DNA of 64,000 nt. Origin: Mesorhizobium sp. B4-1-4. Its GTDB lineage: Bacteria; Pseudomonadota; Alphaproteobacteria; Rhizobiales; Rhizobiaceae. Below, one piece after another: positions 1 through 10,778 of this stretch. The stretch is from assembly GCF_006439395.2 (NCBI RefSeq), contig NZ_CP083950.1:806001-870000 (forward strand). Reading direction: 5' to 3'. The notes beneath the pieces are model-generated. The model was not told the origin of the DNA. It worked only from the letters and a program-made list of their open reading frames with translations, and ran no database searches. The number at the start of each line of letters is the position of its first letter. The first letter of the stretch is position 1. The position numbers and the translations under genes were made by a program.

Positions 1-69
1 TGTCACCGGGCCGGGATCGCCTTCCAGCGTCCAGCGGGTTGCGCCACAGTGGCAGGTTCCGATCAGCAT
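1..69 (-). CDS. GFA/CENP-V family protein, N-terminal fragment
   Basis: Reading leftwards from an ATG at 67-69 gives 23 residues that run off the window edge. They begin MLIGTCHCGATRW and include the pattern CHCGA followed by EGDPGPV. CxCGA plus a downstream GDP is the N-terminal hallmark of the glutathione-dependent formaldehyde-activating (GFA/CENP-V) fold, in which the first cysteines bind zinc. Members are small cytosolic zinc proteins, mostly of unknown substrate. Only the first of the usual three cysteine motifs is visible here, so the family call rests on a short stretch. It is divergent from tlyA. Confidence 0.6.
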   Translation of the reverse strand, partial: MLIGTCHCGATRWTLEGDPGPVT

Positions 70-221
70 TTTTCCTCCCGCCGTTCGGCATCACCATCGA
101 CCGTCATTTTGCCGGACCTCACGCGGTGCACGCAAGCCGCGAGGCTCGATTCGGTCGCCGCTCTTTCGTTGTCGTGCCCAATGTCCTTGCCTTCGCGACC
201 GGCTTTCGTCAGAGAAGGCCG

Positions 222-986
222 ATGAATTCGCCTTTGCCAGCCAGCACACGCCAGCGGCTCGACGACCTGCTCGTCCAGCGCGGCCTGTTTGCCAGCCGCT
301 CTCGCGCCCGCGACGCGGTCGAGCGGGGCACGGTGACGGTTGACGGTGCCATTGCCCGCAAGCCTGGCCAGGCCGTTCAGCCGCAATGCGTCATATCGGT
401 CGATGATCCGGCCCAGGGCTATGTCTCACGGGCGGCGCTGAAGTTGATCGCCGGGCTCGACCATTTCGGCCTCGACCCGGCCAGCCGGGAGGCGCTCGAC
501 ATTGGCGCCGCGACCGGCGGTTTCACCCAGGTGCTGCTCGAACGCGGCGCGTCCCATGTCACGGCAATCGATGTCGGTCACGGCCAGATGCATCCCGACA
601 TCGCCGGGGATCCGCGCGTGACGGTGATCGAGGGGCTGAACGCCCGCGACCTGACAGTCGCGGATCTTGCTGGCCGTGTTCCGGATTTCATTGTTTCAGA
701 CGTTAGTTTCATCTCGCTGAAACTGGCGCTGCCGCCGGCGCTTGCCATTGCGAAGTCCGGTGCCGCCGCGATCCTTCTGGTCAAGCCGCAATTCGAGGCG
801 GGTCGCGAGGCGATCGGCAAGGGCGGCCTGTTGAAAGACCCCTTCGATGCCGCCCGTGTCGCCGGCCTGTTACAGGATTGGCTCGACTCCATTCCAGGTT
901 GGCGCTCGCTCGGCCTGCGTCCGTCGCCGATCGAAGGTGGCGACGGCAATCGCGAATTCCTGCTCGGTGGGATCAAGGATCGATGA
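222..986 (+). CDS. tlyA: TlyA-type rRNA 2'-O-methyltransferase
   Basis: 254 residues. The first ~60 residues form an S4 RNA-binding domain (RLDDLLVQRGLFASRSRA..., ending TVTVDG). An FtsJ/RrmJ-like Rossmann methyltransferase domain follows, with SAM motif I ALDIGAATGGFT, then DVSFISL and LVKPQFE. TlyA enzymes 2'-O-methylate cytidines in 16S and/or 23S rRNA. Which subunit this one modifies cannot be told from sequence. A reading frame extends upstream to 39, but I start at 222 because the protein then begins directly at the S4 domain and AGAGAAGG sits just upstream at 211-218. The stop codon overlaps the next gene (ATGA), so the two RNA-modification genes are probably co-translated. Confidence 0.93.
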   Translation: MNSPLPASTRQRLDDLLVQRGLFASRSRARDAVERGTVTVDGAIARKPGQAVQPQCVISVDDPAQGYVSRAALKLIAGLDHFGLDPASREALDIGAATGGFTQVLLERGASHVTAIDVGHGQMHPDIAGDPRVTVIEGLNARDLTVADLAGRVPDFIVSDVSFISLKLALPPALAIAKSGAAAILLVKPQFEAGREAIGKGGLLKDPFDAARVAGLLQDWLDSIPGWRSLGLRPSPIEGGDGNREFLLGGIKDR

Positions 987-2224
987 GCGCGCGCTTCACA
1001 ATCAGGAAACTGGGCGCCCAGGGCGACGGCATCGCCGAGACCGAAAGCGGCGATCTCTTCATCCCGTTCACGCTGCCCGGCGAGATCGTCACCGCCGCGC
1101 GTGAAAGAGACCGCGCCTCGGTGATGGCGGTGCTGGAAGCCTCGCCGTTGCGCATCGACCCCGCCTGCCGCCATTTCACCGAATGCGGCGGCTGCGCCCT
1201 CCAGCATTTCGAGGCCGAGGCCTATCGCCAGTGGAAACGCGAGAAGGTAGTGCACGCCCTGAAAGGCAAGGGCATCGAGTGCGGCATAGGCGAACTGGTC
1301 GCCTGCGCGCCGCACACGCGCCGCCGCGTTGTGCTTGCCGCCCGGCGCGCCGAAACAGGCATGCTGCTCGGCTTCAATCGTCACCTGTCGCCGGAAATCA
1401 TCCCCATATCGGAATGCCCGATCTCGCTGCCCGGGATCGTCGCGGCGCTCGGACAGTTGAGGGCGCTGGCGGAATTGATATGCGCCACCACGAAATCGTT
1501 CCGGATGGCGGTTACCGTGACGGCTTCGGGCCTCGATGTCACGGCACACGAATCCGGCAAGCTCGGCGAACACCAGCGCCGTATCGCCTCCAATTTTGTC
1601 ATCGCACAAGGCTTCGCCAGATTGTCCGTCGATGACGAGATCATCATCGAACCAAGGAAGCCTGTCGTCATGTTCGGCGGTGTCGCCGTCGCCCTGCCGC
1701 CAGGCGCCTTCTTGCAGGCGACCGAGGCAGCCGAACGGACCATGGCCGAGATCGTCGGCGGACATCTGAAGCGTGCCAAGAAGGTCGCCGATCTCTTCGC
1801 CGGTTGCGGCAGCTTTGCCTTGCGGTTGGCGGCGAAGTCGGAGGTGCACGCGGTGGAAGGCGATGCGGCCGCACTCTCGGCGCTCGACCGGGCATCACGC
1901 TTCGCGACTGGCATCAAGCGGGTGACGGGCGAACGCCGCGATCTCTTCCGGCGCCCGCTGACGTTCAAGGAGTTGAATGCCTTCGACGGTCTTGTCTTCG
2001 ACCCGCCCCGGGCCGGTGCCGAGGATCAGTCGAAGCAGATCGCCCGCTCGGATGTTCCGTTCGTTGCCGCGGTTTCCTGCAATCCGGTGACGCTGGCTCG
2101 CGACCTGCGCATCCTTATCGACGGCGGCTACACGCTGAAAAGCGTAACGCCGATCGATCAATTCCTGTGGTCATCCCATGTCGAGGCTGTCGCGCTGCTG
2201 GAAAAACCCAGGAAGCGCCGGTAG
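983..2224 (+). CDS. RlmD/RumA-like RNA (uracil-5-)-methyltransferase
   Basis: 413 residues. The N-terminal ~55 residues fit a TRAM domain. An iron-sulfur cluster motif follows, CRHFTECGGC, with a further cysteine expected nearby. The C-terminal half is a class I methyltransferase with motif I VADLFAGCGSFALRL, DPPRAG, and the catalytic-cysteine motif AVSCNP. HVE near the end supplies the usual general-base glutamate. Family members make m5U in 23S rRNA (RlmD/RlmC) or tRNA (TrmA). The FeS cysteines favour the RlmD/RlmC branch, but the exact nucleotide is not decidable here. The start ATG overlaps the tlyA stop by four bases. Translation could also begin further upstream, but that would run inside tlyA. 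Confidence 0.9.
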   Translation: MSARFTIRKLGAQGDGIAETESGDLFIPFTLPGEIVTAARERDRASVMAVLEASPLRIDPACRHFTECGGCALQHFEAEAYRQWKREKVVHALKGKGIECGIGELVACAPHTRRRVVLAARRAETGMLLGFNRHLSPEIIPISECPISLPGIVAALGQLRALAELICATTKSFRMAVTVTASGLDVTAHESGKLGEHQRRIASNFVIAQGFARLSVDDEIIIEPRKPVVMFGGVAVALPPGAFLQATEAAERTMAEIVGGHLKRAKKVADLFAGCGSFALRLAAKSEVHAVEGDAAALSALDRASRFATGIKRVTGERRDLFRRPLTFKELNAFDGLVFDPPRAGAEDQSKQIARSDVPFVAAVSCNPVTLARDLRILIDGGYTLKSVTPIDQFLWSSHVEAVALLEKPRKRR

Positions 2225-2296
2225 GCGGGTCTCGGTTCGCTGTCGCGCGGACAGAACGCGATCACTTTTCCTTGAAATCACCAGTTAGGCTGCGCT

Positions 2297-2318
2297 CGAT
2301 CCCAACCTGCCGGGATCG
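2297..2318 (+). terminator. Hairpin after the RNA methyltransferase gene
   Basis: A 7-bp perfect stem CGATCCC/GGGATCG encloses an 8-nt loop, 73 nt past the stop codon. No T-run follows, so this would be a weak terminator at best. Confidence 0.3.
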
Positions 2319-2417
2319 CGCCGCAAAGCCGCCTCTTTGCCCCCATTTAGTCCAGATTCGCTGGAGGAGGGGAAGGGCCTCGACAGCTTCGGTTGCTCTT
2401 ACCCATGGTGGCCTGAA

Positions 2418-4988
2418 ATGCGGATGCTCCAGAAATTCCTCAGTTCATTCGTCCTCTTGCTTGTCGTCGCCGCCTCGGCGACGGGCGCGCTCGCGCAACA
2501 GCAAAAACGCCTCGCTTTCGTCATCGGCAATGCCGCCTATCCGTCCGGCGCACTGGTGACACCCGCCAACGACGCCGGACTGATCGCGCAGACCTTGCAG
2601 GCTGCCGGTTTCGACGTGGTCGGCGCGCGTGATGTGGATCAGGAATCGCTGCGCGGCGCGCTGCGCGACTTCCTTGGCAAGGTCTCCGCCGCCGGAGCCG
2701 ACGCGGTCGTCTTCGTCTACCTCGCCGGCCAAGGTGTGCAGTTCGAAGGCGAGAACTACTTCTTGCCGGTCGATGCCCAGATCGCCAATCCAGCCGACGT
2801 CCCGCTCCAGGCGATGCGGCTCTCCGACGTCACCAAGTCGCTGGCTGGACTGCCAACGAAGGTCAACATCGTTGTGCTCGACGCGGCGCGACCGAATGCA
2901 TTCCCGCAGATGAACCAGCCGCTGGCCGGCGGTCTCGCGCTGGTCGATCCCGACCCGAACATGCTGATCGCCTTCAACGCCGCGCCGGGAACCGTCGCGC
3001 CGGAAGGCAAGGGCCCGTACGGCGCCTATGCCCAGGCGCTGGCCGAGATGATGCGCGAGGGCGGCCTGCCGCTCAGCGACGTGTTCGACCGCACGCGCCT
3101 GCGCGTCAACGAAGTAACGCAAGGGGCCGAAGTGCCGTGGAACGCCTCGAAGATCAGCGCGCCCTTCGTCTTCTTCAATCGTGCCCCGGATGCGCCCGCG
3201 CCGAAGGTTTCCGAGGCCGAATCCCAGGCCAACCGGACCAGGCAAATCCGCGACTTCGATGCCCACGACGCTTACGTGGCGGCGCTCGATCGCGACACCC
3301 TGCGCGGTTATGAGGATTTCGTCGGCGCCTATCCACACGATCCGATGGCCAAGCGCGTGCGCGCCATCATCGCGGCGCGGCGCGAGGCGATTACTTGGCG
3401 CGAAACCTGGCTGCGGGACACGCCGGAAGCCTACTGGTCCTATCTCCGGCGCTACCCGCATGGCCCGCATGCCTGGGACGCCCGCCGCCGGCTCGAGCAT
3501 TTCGAGGCGGCCCTGGAGCCGCCGGAGGAGTTCACCGTCTACGCCTATGACGTGCCGCCGCCGCCGGAGGAGGAAATCGTCTACGTCGACCGTCCCGTAC
3601 TCTATTTCGACGACCCCGATTTCGATTTCGATCCGCCGCCGCCGGTCGCCGTGATCTTCCTGCCCCCGCCACCGCCGGATTTCGTCGTGCTGCCGCCGCC
3701 GCCGCCCCCCATCGGCATCTTCGTCCTGCCGACGCCGGCCTTCGTGCCCGTGCCGGCCTGGGTGAACCCACCGAGGGACATCTACCCGCCGCCGAACGAC
3801 GTCATCTTCAACAACATCCACAACACCACGATCGTCAACAACACGACGATCAACGAGAACAACAATCAGGGCCGCGGCCTCACCACCGGCCAGAAGCTGA
3901 CCGCCGGCGCCGTGGGGCTGGGTGCGGCCGCGCTGGCGACCAAGGTGGCGCTGCCGGCTGTCCTGCAGAAGAAGGAAGCCACGCTCGCCAAGCAGAACCC
4001 CGGCGGCCTGCCTGTGAAGCCAGGGCGGGGCAGCCGGCAGCCGGGCCGTTCCACGCCGCTGTCGAAGACCTTGCCTGCCGACAGGCTGACAGGTCATGCC
4101 TTGCCCGGCGCCGACGGCAAGACGCTCCCGCTCGTCAATGGCAAGCCGGTGCTGAATGGACAGAATCTGCCCAACCCGAACCTGCCAAACAGCAAATCCA
4201 GGAAGCTCTTGAACAAGCAGGGCACGGCAGGTGGAAACGCCGTGACCGGCAACGCTGTGGTGAATGGACAGAACCTGCCCAACAACCCGAACCTGCCCAA
4301 CAGCAAGTCCAGGAAGCTCTTGAACAAGCAGGGCACGGCGGGTGGAAACGCCGTAGCCGGCAACCCTGCGGTTAATGGGCAAAACCGGGCCAATGGGCAG
4401 GGCCAGAACAGTACTGGCCAGAACGAAACAGGCAAGAATGGCAAGTTCCGCAGGGCCCCGGGTGCCAATGGCACGCCTGTGGCGAATGGGACGAACAACC
4501 CCTCGGCGCTCAAGGGCCAGAATTCAGGCCAGACCTCGCCCAACGGCAAGTTCAGGAAGCTTCACAATCAGGGCGGTGGCCAGACGAATGGCCAGGCCAA
4601 TGGGGCCCAGGTCGATGGCAGCGGTCCCAAATTCCACAGGCTGCCCGCCAATGGAAGCGGTGGTGGCGACGTCCAGCAGAAATTCAAGGTTAACAATGGC
4701 AATCCGCAGCTGAAGGTGCAGGGTCAGCCCAAGCCGCAGAGGCCGGAGTTCCACGCCCAGCCGAAGCAGCAGATGCAAGAGATGCGCCGGCAGCCGCAAG
4801 CGCAGCCAAGGCCGCCGAAGCAGCAGATGCAAGAGATGCGCCGGCAGCCGCAAGCGCAGCCAAGGCCGCCGAAGCAGCAGATGCAAGAGGTGCACCGGCA
4901 GCCGCAAGCGCAGCCAAGGCCGCAGCAGCCGCCAGCTGTCAAGAAGCCGTCTTGCGGGCACCCTAATGAGCCTGCTTGCAAGCAATAG
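2418..4988 (+). CDS. Exported caspase-fold protein, both catalytic residues missing
   Basis: 856 residues. Residues 1-27 form a signal peptide (hydrophobic FVLLLVVAASATG, cleavage after ALA). Residues 30-270 match the caspase/metacaspase p20 fold of bacterial C14 proteins: KRLAFVIGNAAY, then YLAGQGVQ, ENYFLPVDA and VVLDAARPNAF. Active members read GHG and DAC at these two places. Here the histidine is Gln105 and the cysteine is Ala157, so the protein should be proteolytically inactive. Residues ~280-385 are helical, with WRETWLRDTPEAYWSYL-type repeats. A Pro/Asp-rich stretch follows (~385-480), then an Asn-rich stretch, a hydrophobic segment GAVGLGAAALA, and a long low-complexity C-terminus with NGQNLPN repeats and three copies of an 18-residue KQQMQE unit. 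I start at 2418 because the signal peptide begins there. It is probably periplasmic or envelope-associated; its role is unknown. Confidence 0.85.
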   Translation: MRMLQKFLSSFVLLLVVAASATGALAQQQKRLAFVIGNAAYPSGALVTPANDAGLIAQTLQAAGFDVVGARDVDQESLRGALRDFLGKVSAAGADAVVFVYLAGQGVQFEGENYFLPVDAQIANPADVPLQAMRLSDVTKSLAGLPTKVNIVVLDAARPNAFPQMNQPLAGGLALVDPDPNMLIAFNAAPGTVAPEGKGPYGAYAQALAEMMREGGLPLSDVFDRTRLRVNEVTQGAEVPWNASKISAPFVFFNRAPDAPAPKVSEAESQANRTRQIRDFDAHDAYVAALDRDTLRGYEDFVGAYPHDPMAKRVRAIIAARREAITWRETWLRDTPEAYWSYLRRYPHGPHAWDARRRLEHFEAALEPPEEFTVYAYDVPPPPEEEIVYVDRPVLYFDDPDFDFDPPPPVAVIFLPPPPPDFVVLPPPPPPIGIFVLPTPAFVPVPAWVNPPRDIYPPPNDVIFNNIHNTTIVNNTTINENNNQGRGLTTGQKLTAGAVGLGAAALATKVALPAVLQKKEATLAKQNPGGLPVKPGRGSRQPGRSTPLSKTLPADRLTGHALPGADGKTLPLVNGKPVLNGQNLPNPNLPNSKSRKLLNKQGTAGGNAVTGNAVVNGQNLPNNPNLPNSKSRKLLNKQGTAGGNAVAGNPAVNGQNRANGQGQNSTGQNETGKNGKFRRAPGANGTPVANGTNNPSALKGQNSGQTSPNGKFRKLHNQGGGQTNGQANGAQVDGSGPKFHRLPANGSGGGDVQQKFKVNNGNPQLKVQGQPKPQRPEFHAQPKQQMQEMRRQPQAQPRPPKQQMQEMRRQPQAQPRPPKQQMQEVHRQPQAQPRPQQPPAVKKPSCGHPNEPACKQ
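4150..4371 (+). repeat. Two imperfect ~105-117 bp tandem repeats in the caspase-like gene
   Basis: Two consecutive copies, each encoding NGQNLPN, then NLPNSKSRKLLNKQGTAGG and NAV, differ by silent changes and by one extra Asn-Pro. Shorter KFRKL/KFHRL echoes follow downstream, so this region appears to have grown by duplication. Confidence 0.8.
4764..4925 (+). repeat. Triplicate 54-bp in-frame repeat
   Basis: Three head-to-tail copies begin at 4764, 4818 and 4872. Each encodes KQQMQE(M/V)(R/H)RQPQAQPRP plus Pro or Gln. The first two copies are identical at DNA level and the third differs by a few bases, which points to recent slippage or recombination. Confidence 0.9.
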
Positions 4989-5232
4989 TGCATATCGTCC
5001 AGAGGGGGCCCGGCTTGGATCGCGACAGGCATAAGACAAGGCTCGAAACGCCTCGCTGGTCGCGTTGTGTGAGATGACACGGGCTGTGCCGGGCTGGCAG
5101 CAAACATGGCGAGGCCACGGCGGCAACCCGCGAACAGATCACATCTGCGTGGTAGGCCGCTGCCAAGATTGCGCAGTGCCCCGGCTCGCTGTTACCCAAT
5201 CAGTGCAGGGGGTCAAAAAAGGAGTGAGCATA

Positions 5233-5499
5233 ATGAGGATTGCAAGCGTTCTGACGTCTGTCGCCCTGGCAGGGTTCATTGCGACGGGAGCCGCCGCGGC
5301 GGCGACGAAAGCGGCGACCACGACGGCGCCGGCCACCACTACGACGGCGCCCATGAAGAAGGCTGCGCCTGCCATGACGCCGCAGCAAACGGCGATTTCG
5401 AAGCAATGTTCCGCGCTTGCGGATACCAAGAAGCTGCACGGAAAGGTGCGCGCGAAGTTCCGGGCCGACTGCAAGAAGAACGGCGGCAAAGCCAGCTGA
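5233..5499 (+). CDS. PsiF-repeat-like exported small protein
   Basis: 88 residues. Residues 1-22 are a signal peptide (MRIASVLTSVALAGFIATGAAA). An Ala/Thr-rich linker with repeated TTTAP follows. The C-terminal ~40 residues have one PsiF-like unit: MTPQQ, a cysteine, KKLHGKVRAKFRADCKK. PsiF repeats pair two cysteines with a Lys/Arg-rich helix. Family function is unknown, although the founding E. coli gene is phosphate-starvation inducible. The start is set by a strong GGAG at 5220-5223 ahead of ATG 5233 and by the signal peptide. Mature protein is very basic. It is convergent with tldD. Confidence 0.75.
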   Translation: MRIASVLTSVALAGFIATGAAAAATKAATTTAPATTTTAPMKKAAPAMTPQQTAISKQCSALADTKKLHGKVRAKFRADCKKNGGKAS

Positions 5500-5523
5500 T
5501 CTTCGGCTGTCCGCGGCGTGTTA

Positions 5524-5559
5524 TGCTGCCAGCTGCCCTGCTTGGAGAGGCTGGCAGCA
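5524..5559. terminator. Perfect 10-bp inverted repeat between convergent genes
   Basis: TGCTGCCAGC (5524-5533) and GCTGGCAGCA (5550-5559) pair perfectly around a 16-nt loop. It lies between the PsiF-like gene and the oppositely transcribed tldD, a natural position for a bidirectional terminator. There is no strong T-tract on either strand. Confidence 0.5.
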
Positions 5560-5656
5560 ATTCTGGAGGTGAAGCGGTTCTCTGTCCTGGACCACTTCAA
5601 ACCTGAACCACTTCAAAAGCCGCAGAAGAGGCGATAGTACCGGAACAAGCCGGGCC

Positions 5657-7069
5657 TCAAACCCGGGTGCCGCCCACCGTCATCTGGTTCATGCGCAGAT
5701 GCGGCTGACCGACGCCGACCGGAACCCCCTGGCCAGCCTTGCCGCACATGCCGATGCCATTGTCGAGCTGCATGTCGTTGCCGACCATCGAAACGCGATG
5801 CATGGCATCGGGCCCGTTGCCGATCAGCATCGCGCCCTTGATCGGCTGCGTCACCTTGCCGTTCTCGATCATGTAGGCCTCGGTGCAGCCGAACACGAAC
5901 TTGCCTGAAGTGATGTCGACCTGACCGCCGCCGAAGGAGACCGCGTAGATGCCGTTCTTGACCGATGCGATGATCTCGTCCGGCTCCATGTCGCCTGCCG
6001 TCATGTAGGTGTTGGTCATGCGCGGCATCGGCTGGTGCGCATAGCCTTCGCGCCGGCCGTTGCCGGTGGCCTTCATGCCCATCAGCCGTGCGTTCTGCCG
6101 GTCCTGCATGTAGCCGACCAGCTTGCCGTCCTCGATCAGCACGTTGCGGGCCGACGGCGTGCCTTCGTCGTCGACGGTGAGCGAACCGCGCCGCTCGGGG
6201 ATGGTGCCGTCGTCGACCACGGTGACGCCCTTGGCGGCGACCTGCTGTCCCATCAGGCCGGCGAAGGCCGAGGTTTTCTTGCGATTGAAATCGCCTTCCA
6301 GCCCGTGCCCGACAGCCTCATGCAGCATGACGCCCGGCCAGCCGCTGGACAGCACGATGTCGAACGTGCCGGCCGGGGCAGGAACCGCCGCGAGATTGAC
6401 CAGAGCCTGCCGGAGCGCCTCCCTGGCGGCATGCTTCCAACTGTCCTCGATCAGGAAATCGCCAAAGGCCTTGCGCCCACCCATGCCGTAGGAGCCGCTT
6501 TCCTGGCGGTCGCCATCTCCGACCACGACGGAGACGTTGATACGGACCAGAGGCCTGATATCGCGAACCATCTGGCCGTCGGCGCGCACGATCTCGACAT
6601 GCTGCCAGGACGCGGCGAGCGAGGCGGTCACCTGGCGCACGCGCGGATCCTCCGCGCGCAGCCAGGCGTCGATTTCCTGCAGCAGCTTTGCCTTGGCCTC
6701 GAAGGAGGGTGAGGGGATCGGGTTCTCGTCGCCGTAGAGATGGCGATTGGTGCGGGCGGGCGCGGCGGCAAGTGTCCCGGAGTAGCCACCCTTGACGGTC
6801 GAGACGGCATCGGCCGCGCGCAGCAGCGAGGCCTCGGACAGATCGCTCGAATGGGCATAGCCGCTGGCTTCGCCGGCGACGGCGCGAAGACCAAACCCCT
6901 GATCCGTATTGAAGTTGGCGGTCTTGAGCCGGCCATTGTCGAACATCAGCGCTTCGCTTTCGCTGTATTCGAGGAAAAGCTCGCCGTCGTCGGCGCCATT
7001 GATGGTGTCGGCGACGATCTGCTTGATGCGATCATCTGAAATGTCAAATTGGCCGATCAGGCTGTTCAT
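5657..7069 (-). CDS. tldD: TldD metalloprotease
   Basis: 470 residues, close to the usual ~480 for TldD. The metal-binding motif HEAVGHGLEGD is intact. The C-terminal TldD/PmbA fold is complete (RMTNTYM, FGGGQVDITSGKFVFGCTEAY, IKGAMLIGNG, and the closing GQPHLRMNQMTVGGT). TldD acts with PmbA/TldE as a cytosolic heterodimer that degrades unfolded peptides and, in some bacteria, matures peptide antibiotics such as microcin B17. The partner gene is not in this window. An in-frame ATG three codons upstream (7078) is also possible. I prefer 7069 because GGATGGA lies just ahead of it, while the 7078 start has no visible ribosome site. Confidence 0.93.
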   Translation of the reverse strand: MNSLIGQFDISDDRIKQIVADTINGADDGELFLEYSESEALMFDNGRLKTANFNTDQGFGLRAVAGEASGYAHSSDLSEASLLRAADAVSTVKGGYSGTLAAAPARTNRHLYGDENPIPSPSFEAKAKLLQEIDAWLRAEDPRVRQVTASLAASWQHVEIVRADGQMVRDIRPLVRINVSVVVGDGDRQESGSYGMGGRKAFGDFLIEDSWKHAAREALRQALVNLAAVPAPAGTFDIVLSSGWPGVMLHEAVGHGLEGDFNRKKTSAFAGLMGQQVAAKGVTVVDDGTIPERRGSLTVDDEGTPSARNVLIEDGKLVGYMQDRQNARLMGMKATGNGRREGYAHQPMPRMTNTYMTAGDMEPDEIIASVKNGIYAVSFGGGQVDITSGKFVFGCTEAYMIENGKVTQPIKGAMLIGNGPDAMHRVSMVGNDMQLDNGIGMCGKAGQGVPVGVGQPHLRMNQMTVGGTRV

Positions 7070-7080
7070 GGCGTCCATCC

Positions 7081-7100
7081 GTGGAAAGAATTGTTTCCAC
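7081..7100. promoter_or_regulatory. 20-bp palindrome at the tldD translation start
   Basis: GTGGAAAGAATTGTTTCCAC is an inverted repeat with 7-bp outer arms (GTGGAAA/TTTCCAC) and an AATT centre. It ends two bases ahead of the upstream candidate tldD ATG. It could be an operator or an mRNA hairpin limiting ribosome access. No regulator is assigned. Confidence 0.4.
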
Positions 7101-7235
7101 GATGTAGGCGCGAAGATGCGCCTGCACAATCTGCAATGAAGATCGGGCTCGACGAATGGCAGCGGCCAGCCGACACAAGTCCGGCTTCGTTGCGGCAAAA
7201 TCGCGTCAGGACCGGGCTTTGCGCCAGGGGCGGAA

Positions 7236-7826
7236 TCAGGGCAGCGCCGCGAAGCCTTCGGCAAAACCCTTCAGGTCGACGGGAATGCCGATGCCTTCTT
7301 CTGGCGTCTGGAAGACGATGAACGTTGCCGACGTGCCGGTCTTCAGCGTGTCGAGCAGCGGCTTTTCGAGGATGACCTCGGCATAGCATCCATCCTGGAA
7401 ACAGCGCACGAAATAGGCGCGGCCAATGTCCTTGCCGTCGACATTGAGGCCGAGCCCGTTGGGCAACAGCACGCCGAGCGGCGCCAGCACGCGCAGAATC
7501 TCGGCCTTGTTGTCGGCGGTGCGCAGCACGACGACCGACAGCCCCATCTCCGGACGGTCCTCGGCAACGACGTTCTGCATCATCACGCATTGTTCCGAGG
7601 TGGCGCCGGCGGGCGTGTCGCAGATGATCGACCAGGCGCCATGCGTCGAGCGCACCGTGCCGCTCGGCTGGGCGGCATTGGCCTGACCGGCCACGAACAG
7701 ACCGGCCGCGGACAGGGCGGCAACAAGCATGGCCTTGACCAAAGGGCTCGAAAGCCCCGGTCTCGTATGCCCCAGTCTTGTGTGCCCCAGTCTTGGGTGC
7801 CCAAGTCTTGAAAGCCAAGAGTTCAT
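7236..7826 (-). CDS. Invasion-associated locus B (IalB) family protein
   Basis: 196 residues. The mature domain carries the IalB signature: HGAWSIICDTPAGA, a cysteine pair (ICDTP...QCVMMQ), then LPNGLGLNVDGKDIG, and the second pair in RCFQDGCYAEV. IalB proteins are periplasmic or envelope proteins common in Rhizobiales. In Bartonella the locus was linked to erythrocyte invasion, but the molecular role is unknown. The signal peptide core is MLVAALSAAGLFVAGQANA. The ATG at 7826 gives a 32-residue N-terminal extension that includes a tandem repeat. Translation may instead begin at the ATG at 7730, directly before the hydrophobic core. Confidence 0.85.
   Translation of the reverse strand: MNSWLSRLGHPRLGHTRLGHTRPGLSSPLVKAMLVAALSAAGLFVAGQANAAQPSGTVRSTHGAWSIICDTPAGATSEQCVMMQNVVAEDRPEMGLSVVVLRTADNKAEILRVLAPLGVLLPNGLGLNVDGKDIGRAYFVRCFQDGCYAEVILEKPLLDTLKTGTSATFIVFQTPEEGIGIPVDLKGFAEGFAALP
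7756..7815. repeat. Four tandem 15-bp repeats at the ialB-like 5' end
   Basis: Four direct 15-bp units start at 7756, 7771, 7786 and 7801 (plus-strand consensus CCCAGTCTTGTGTGC). On the minus strand, if translated, they encode a repeating (R/P)LGHT-type pentapeptide ahead of the signal peptide. Copy number could vary by slippage. Confidence 0.85.
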
Positions 7827-8202
7827 GACGGCTCCATTGCGAATCACGGCACTTTAAGCCGCGCCAATGCCAAGTAAAGGACGAGACCGCGGCCGAACTG
7901 TCCCGATACAGGCAATAGAGCGCTTTTTCCTGCCAAATTCGCCTGAATTACGACGCTTCGCGCGCCCGGCCGGCATGAGGCAGCGGCCTGCCGGACATAC
8001 GCGATTCGCCGCCATTGCCGCCGCCCCGGAAGAGCCGTGCCGGCTTGCGCGCAAAAATGCCGCACAGTTTCCTCCGCTCCTTTCTTGCGGAGGGAAAAAG
8101 AGTATGGTTTGAACCACCTTGAGACTGTCCGGGATTCCCGTCCCGGCATTGTTCGTTATTCTTGCGGGCACAGCCGTGAGAGACTGGGAGACGAAGAGGG
8201 CG
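7827..8202. promoter_or_regulatory. Divergent intergenic region ahead of the cox operon
   Basis: 376 bp separate the IalB-like gene from coxB and must carry the cox operon promoter. One clear element is a hairpin CCTCCGC (8071-8077)/GCGGAGG (8087-8093) with a 9-nt loop, about 110 nt before the coxB start. I could not assign -35/-10 hexamers with confidence, and no gene is evident. Confidence 0.4.
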
Positions 8203-10759
<2,557 letters not shown>

Positions 10760-10778
10760 AGCGGCAGCCCCGGAATCG

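Noticed and set aside
2445..4382. 645-codon minus-strand frame opposite the caspase-like gene
   Set aside because: Repeats and Pro codons of the sense gene keep the antisense frame open. It has no signal peptide or domain.
4150..4925. Repeats considered as a CRISPR array
   Set aside because: The repeats are in frame, tandem without unique spacers, and encode a low-complexity protein tail.
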